Source: Christiangramia fulva (lineage in GTDB: Bacteria; Bacteroidota; Bacteroidia; Flavobacteriales; Flavobacteriaceae). From it: a stretch of DNA of 64,000 bases. Numbering within the stretch: position 1 is the first letter of the stretch; every line of letters begins with the position of its first letter. The position numbers and the translations under genes are program-made. Below the pieces are notes generated by a model. It saw only the letters and a program-made list of their open reading frames with translations, did no database searches and was not told the origin of the DNA. The DNA lies in contig NZ_CP028136.1 of NCBI RefSeq assembly GCF_003024155.1, positions 1,736,001 to 1,800,000 of the forward strand, in the 5' to 3' direction. Below are positions 61,957-64,000 of the stretch, in pieces.

Positions 61957-63477
61957 ATGAGTAAAGTACAGCATGTTTTGCTTACCGGTGGAGTAGGAAG
62001 TCGGCTTTGGCCCCTTTCCCGTAAATCCCGGCCAAAACAATACCTTAATATTTTCTCCAGCTCCGGACTTCGAGTGATTGGCGAGCGCGAAAGCGCCGAC
62101 AATTGTATCGAGAAGTCGGGGGCCACTACAAACCTTACTTCCGAAAGTGATCCTGTGCGCGATACGCCCCAAAATCCCTTGAGGTCGGGGATCAAAACAA
62201 ATTCTCCAATCAAAAGCCGATCGGAGCGCGAAAGCGCCGACAATCACTCGAAGAACGAACTTATCAATGAGCCTGCCGAAAGTGATCCTGTGCGCGACAC
62301 GCCTCAAAATCCGTCGAAGAACGAACTTATCAAGGTACCTACTGAAATCGGGACAGAGCGCGAAAGTGCCGACAATTGTATCGAGAAGTTGGGGATCAAT
62401 ACACGCCTTACTTCCGAAAGTGATCCTGTGCGCGACACGCCCCAAAATCCGTCGAAGAACGACCTTATCAAGGTACCTACCGAAATTGGGACAGGGCGCG
62501 AAAGCGCCGAAAATCACGCGAAGAAAGACCTTAGCAATGTACCTTCCGGAAGGGAGATCAATGGAAATGAAGATACGTCCAGAAACCTTTTTGAACTGGC
62601 TGTGCAACGGAACGCCTGTTTTGCTGATGGCCTTATAGTGGTGGGAAATCGTGAAAACAGGCAACTTAGTGAGAATAGTCTTCAAAAGATCGGCATATCT
62701 GAGTATAAAGATATCGTGGAAGCAACTCCAAGAAATACGGCTCCGGCGATTGCCTTTGCAGCTTTTTCAGCCAATCCCGATGATATCTTACTCGTGACCC
62801 CGGCTGATCATATTATCAAAGAAGGAAAAGATTATGAAAAGGCAGTAAAACGAGCCATCGAATTAGCCGGGCAGGATCATATTGTCACCTTCGGATTAAA
62901 ACCCCTACATCCCGAAACCGGCTTTGGTTATATAGAATTTGATGAGGAAGAGGTGATCTCTTTCAGGGAAAAGCCAGACCTCGAGACTGCAAAAAGATTC
63001 CTAGAAGAAGGTCGATTTTTATGGAATAGCGGAATGTTCTGCTTTAAAGCGGGCGTGTTCCTGGAAGAACTTCAAAAATTCGAACCGGAGGTTTTTGCAA
63101 AAAGTCAGCTTGCTGTGCAGGAAGCGAAGGATGGCCGACTTGAAATAAAAGCATCTTTAGATATCCCATCGATCAGTGTTGATTACGCGGTGATGGAGCG
63201 AAGCGATAAGATGAAGGTAGTCGCTTCCGAATTCGAATGGAGTGACATGGGAAGTTTTGAGGCAATATATGATTACCTGTTTGCTCAGGGTCATCCGGTA
63301 GATGAAATGGGGAATATGGTAATCGGCTCTAATAATTACACAGCATTCGTAGGACTGCGGAACAGTATCCTGGTATGTACGCCCGATGCTAACCTGGTGC
63401 TTCAAAAAGCAGACTCTCAGGAAGTAAAAAAAATTTATGAACAATTAGAGAAGCAAAAATCCCTTCTTCTTAATTAA
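61957..63477 (+). CDS. manC: Mannose-1-phosphate guanylyltransferase with a large repeat insertion
   Basis: Makes GDP-mannose from mannose-1-phosphate and GTP for surface polysaccharide. 506 residues, against about 330-360 for the normal enzyme. The pyrophosphorylase signature LLTGGVGSRLWPLSRKSRPKQYL is at residues 8-30, TPADHI near 281, FREKPD near 336 and WNSGMF near 356, all intact. Between KQYLNIF and RNLFELAVQRN, which are normally about 6-8 residues apart, lie about 174 residues made of repeats (ERESADN and SESDPVRDTPQNP blocks). The frame is open throughout. Upstream is a structured leader, downstream gmd, which uses GDP-mannose. Confidence 0.9.
   Translation: MSKVQHVLLTGGVGSRLWPLSRKSRPKQYLNIFSSSGLRVIGERESADNCIEKSGATTNLTSESDPVRDTPQNPLRSGIKTNSPIKSRSERESADNHSKNELINEPAESDPVRDTPQNPSKNELIKVPTEIGTERESADNCIEKLGINTRLTSESDPVRDTPQNPSKNDLIKVPTEIGTGRESAENHAKKDLSNVPSGREINGNEDTSRNLFELAVQRNACFADGLIVVGNRENRQLSENSLQKIGISEYKDIVEATPRNTAPAIAFAAFSANPDDILLVTPADHIIKEGKDYEKAVKRAIELAGQDHIVTFGLKPLHPETGFGYIEFDEEEVISFREKPDLETAKRFLEEGRFLWNSGMFCFKAGVFLEELQKFEPEVFAKSQLAVQEAKDGRLEIKASLDIPSISVDYAVMERSDKMKVVASEFEWSDMGSFEAIYDYLFAQGHPVDEMGNMVIGSNNYTAFVGLRNSILVCTPDANLVLQKADSQEVKKIYEQLEKQKSLLLN
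62056..62577 (+). repeat. In-frame repeat array inside manC
   Basis: Four GAGCGCGAAAGCGCC modules start at 62083, 62224, 62356 and 62494. Spacings are 141, 132 and 138 bp, all multiples of three. Three CCGAAAGTGATCCTGTGCGCG modules occur near 62140, 62276 and 62414. GCGC-GAAA-GCGC and GTG-CGCGA-CAC are small hairpins. The array also contains ATTGTATCGAGAA, shared with the intergenic repeat at 63532. It is open in several frames, including antisense. Confidence 0.9.
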
Positions 63478-63492
63478 CAAGCTAAAAAATAA

Positions 63493-63556
63493 TCACTCGT
63501 CAGTTCGAGTGATCCCGATGAAAATCGGGATTGTATCGAGAACAATCCTCGGAATA
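63493..63556. repeat. Extragenic repeat between manC and gmd
   Basis: Contains CACTCG-tcagtt-CGAGTG, CCCGATgaaaATCGGG and TTGTATCGAGAACAA, three small nested palindromes. It shares ATTGTATCGAGAA with the array inside manC. Confidence 0.7.
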
Positions 63557-63588
63557 TTATTTAAAAATCCGTGAAATCCACGAATAAA

Positions 63589-64000
63589 ATGAGTAAAAAA
63601 ATAGCATTAATCACAGGAGTTACCGGTCAGGACGGAGCTTATTTAAGTGAATTCCTTCTAAAGAAAAACTATATTGTTCATGGGATAAAGCGAAGAGCTT
63701 CCCAGTTCAATACTGACAGGGTTGACCATCTTTACCAGGATCCGCATGAAGAAAACAGGAATTTTATCCTGCATTATGGAGATATGACCGATAGTACCAA
63801 CCTGATTCGTCTCATCCAGGAGATCCAGCCAGATGAGATCTATAATCTGGCCGCGATGAGCCACGTAGGTGTGTCTTTTGAAACTCCTGAATATACCGGC
63901 AATGCAGACGGACTTGGGACTCTCAGGATACTTGATGCTGTAAGACTACTCGGCCTGGAGAAAAAAACCAGGATCTACCAGGCTTCCACTTCCGAATTGT
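63589..64000 (+). CDS. gmd: GDP-mannose 4,6-dehydratase, 3' end outside the window
   Basis: First 137 residues of a short-chain dehydrogenase: [24 protein letters not shown] (NADP-binding), [19 protein letters not shown] near residue 32, [17 protein letters not shown] near 62, [15 protein letters not shown] near 84, IYQASTSEL at the edge. These are diagnostic of Gmd, which converts GDP-mannose to the 4-keto-6-deoxy form for GDP-fucose or related sugars. The pathway fits manC directly upstream. Confidence 0.95.
   Translation, partial: MSKKIALITGVTGQDGAYLSEFLLKKNYIVHGIKRRASQFNTDRVDHLYQDPHEENRNFILHYGDMTDSTNLIRLIQEIQPDEIYNLAAMSHVGVSFETPEYTGNADGLGTLRILDAVRLLGLEKKTRIYQASTSEL

Noticed and set aside
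61906..62685. Antisense 259-codon ORF over the manC repeat array, and a 123-codon ORF in another plus frame
   Set aside because: Both are open only because the repeat array lacks stops in several frames; their sequences are simple translations of the repeats. manC itself has intact catalytic motifs on both sides.
61957..63477. manC as a pseudogene
   Set aside because: No frameshift or stop is present, all signature motifs are retained, and every repeat spacing is a multiple of three, which suggests selection for an open frame.

Overview
The window is a chromosomal segment of a marine-type Bacteroidetes bacterium, most likely family Flavobacteriaceae (Gramella/Christiangramia, Salegentibacter and Zunongwangia relatives are plausible; the genus is a guess). 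Supporting this: -7 boxes of the TAnnTTTG type instead of sigma70 -10 boxes, few Shine-Dalgarno motifs, a type IX secretion sorting domain, a TonB receptor with a carboxypeptidase-like N-terminal domain, an RprY/PhoB-type two-component pair beside it, DUF4271, DUF4296, DUF5686 and DUF2723 proteins, and abundant short extragenic palindromes.

Layout. 1-12,700: asnS (cut by the window edge), an RND exporter, a DUF5686 outer-membrane protein, frr-pyrH, a zinc peptidase, an Lrp regulator next to a saccharopine dehydrogenase, DUF423 and pckA. 12,700-21,800: DUF4271-hemD; a GT2 glycosyltransferase-pyrC-DUF4296 operon; an epimerase; tyrS; DUF4396; a LuxE-like ligase; a protein that is almost only a T9SS sorting domain. 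21,800-29,300: a TonB receptor and lipoprotein divergent from a PhoB/PhoR-like pair, with 11-bp direct repeats between them, then a MurG-like glycosyltransferase. 29,300-35,300: two tiny membrane ORFs, trmB, LysE, an alkyltransferase-like protein, and an Fe-S/electron-transfer run (Mrp, NifU, ferredoxin reductase, ferredoxin), then DUF3050. 35,400-44,600: glutaryl-CoA dehydrogenase type enzyme, tRNA methyltransferase, the rplM-rpsI-rpsB-tsf cluster, a lipocalin-like lipoprotein, polA. 44,900-52,900: DUF2200, asparaginase, cutC, phosphoesterase, a thioredoxin fold without its cysteines, a NodB deacetylase, and a large DUF2723 membrane protein. 53,000-59,300: tRNA-Gln with a duplicated 3' end, an ISL3-type insertion sequence, and a YceI-porin-YceI-CoA transferase cluster. 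59,300-61,080: a repeat-packed gene desert. 61,087-64,000: start of a surface polysaccharide locus (NusG-like antiterminator, structured leader, manC, gmd).

The most unusual features involve repeats and small transcripts. Two enzyme genes, manC and the NodB deacetylase, carry in-frame insertions made of repeat DNA between conserved motifs while both reading frames stay open. The manC insertion is about 174 residues of roughly 46-codon repeats. A leader with two mutually exclusive pairings lies between the NusG-like gene and manC. A pair of near-identical promoters, each with a TGAT-N4-ATCA box at the same distance from the -7 element, drives a yceI gene and a small orphan transcript of about 185 nt.
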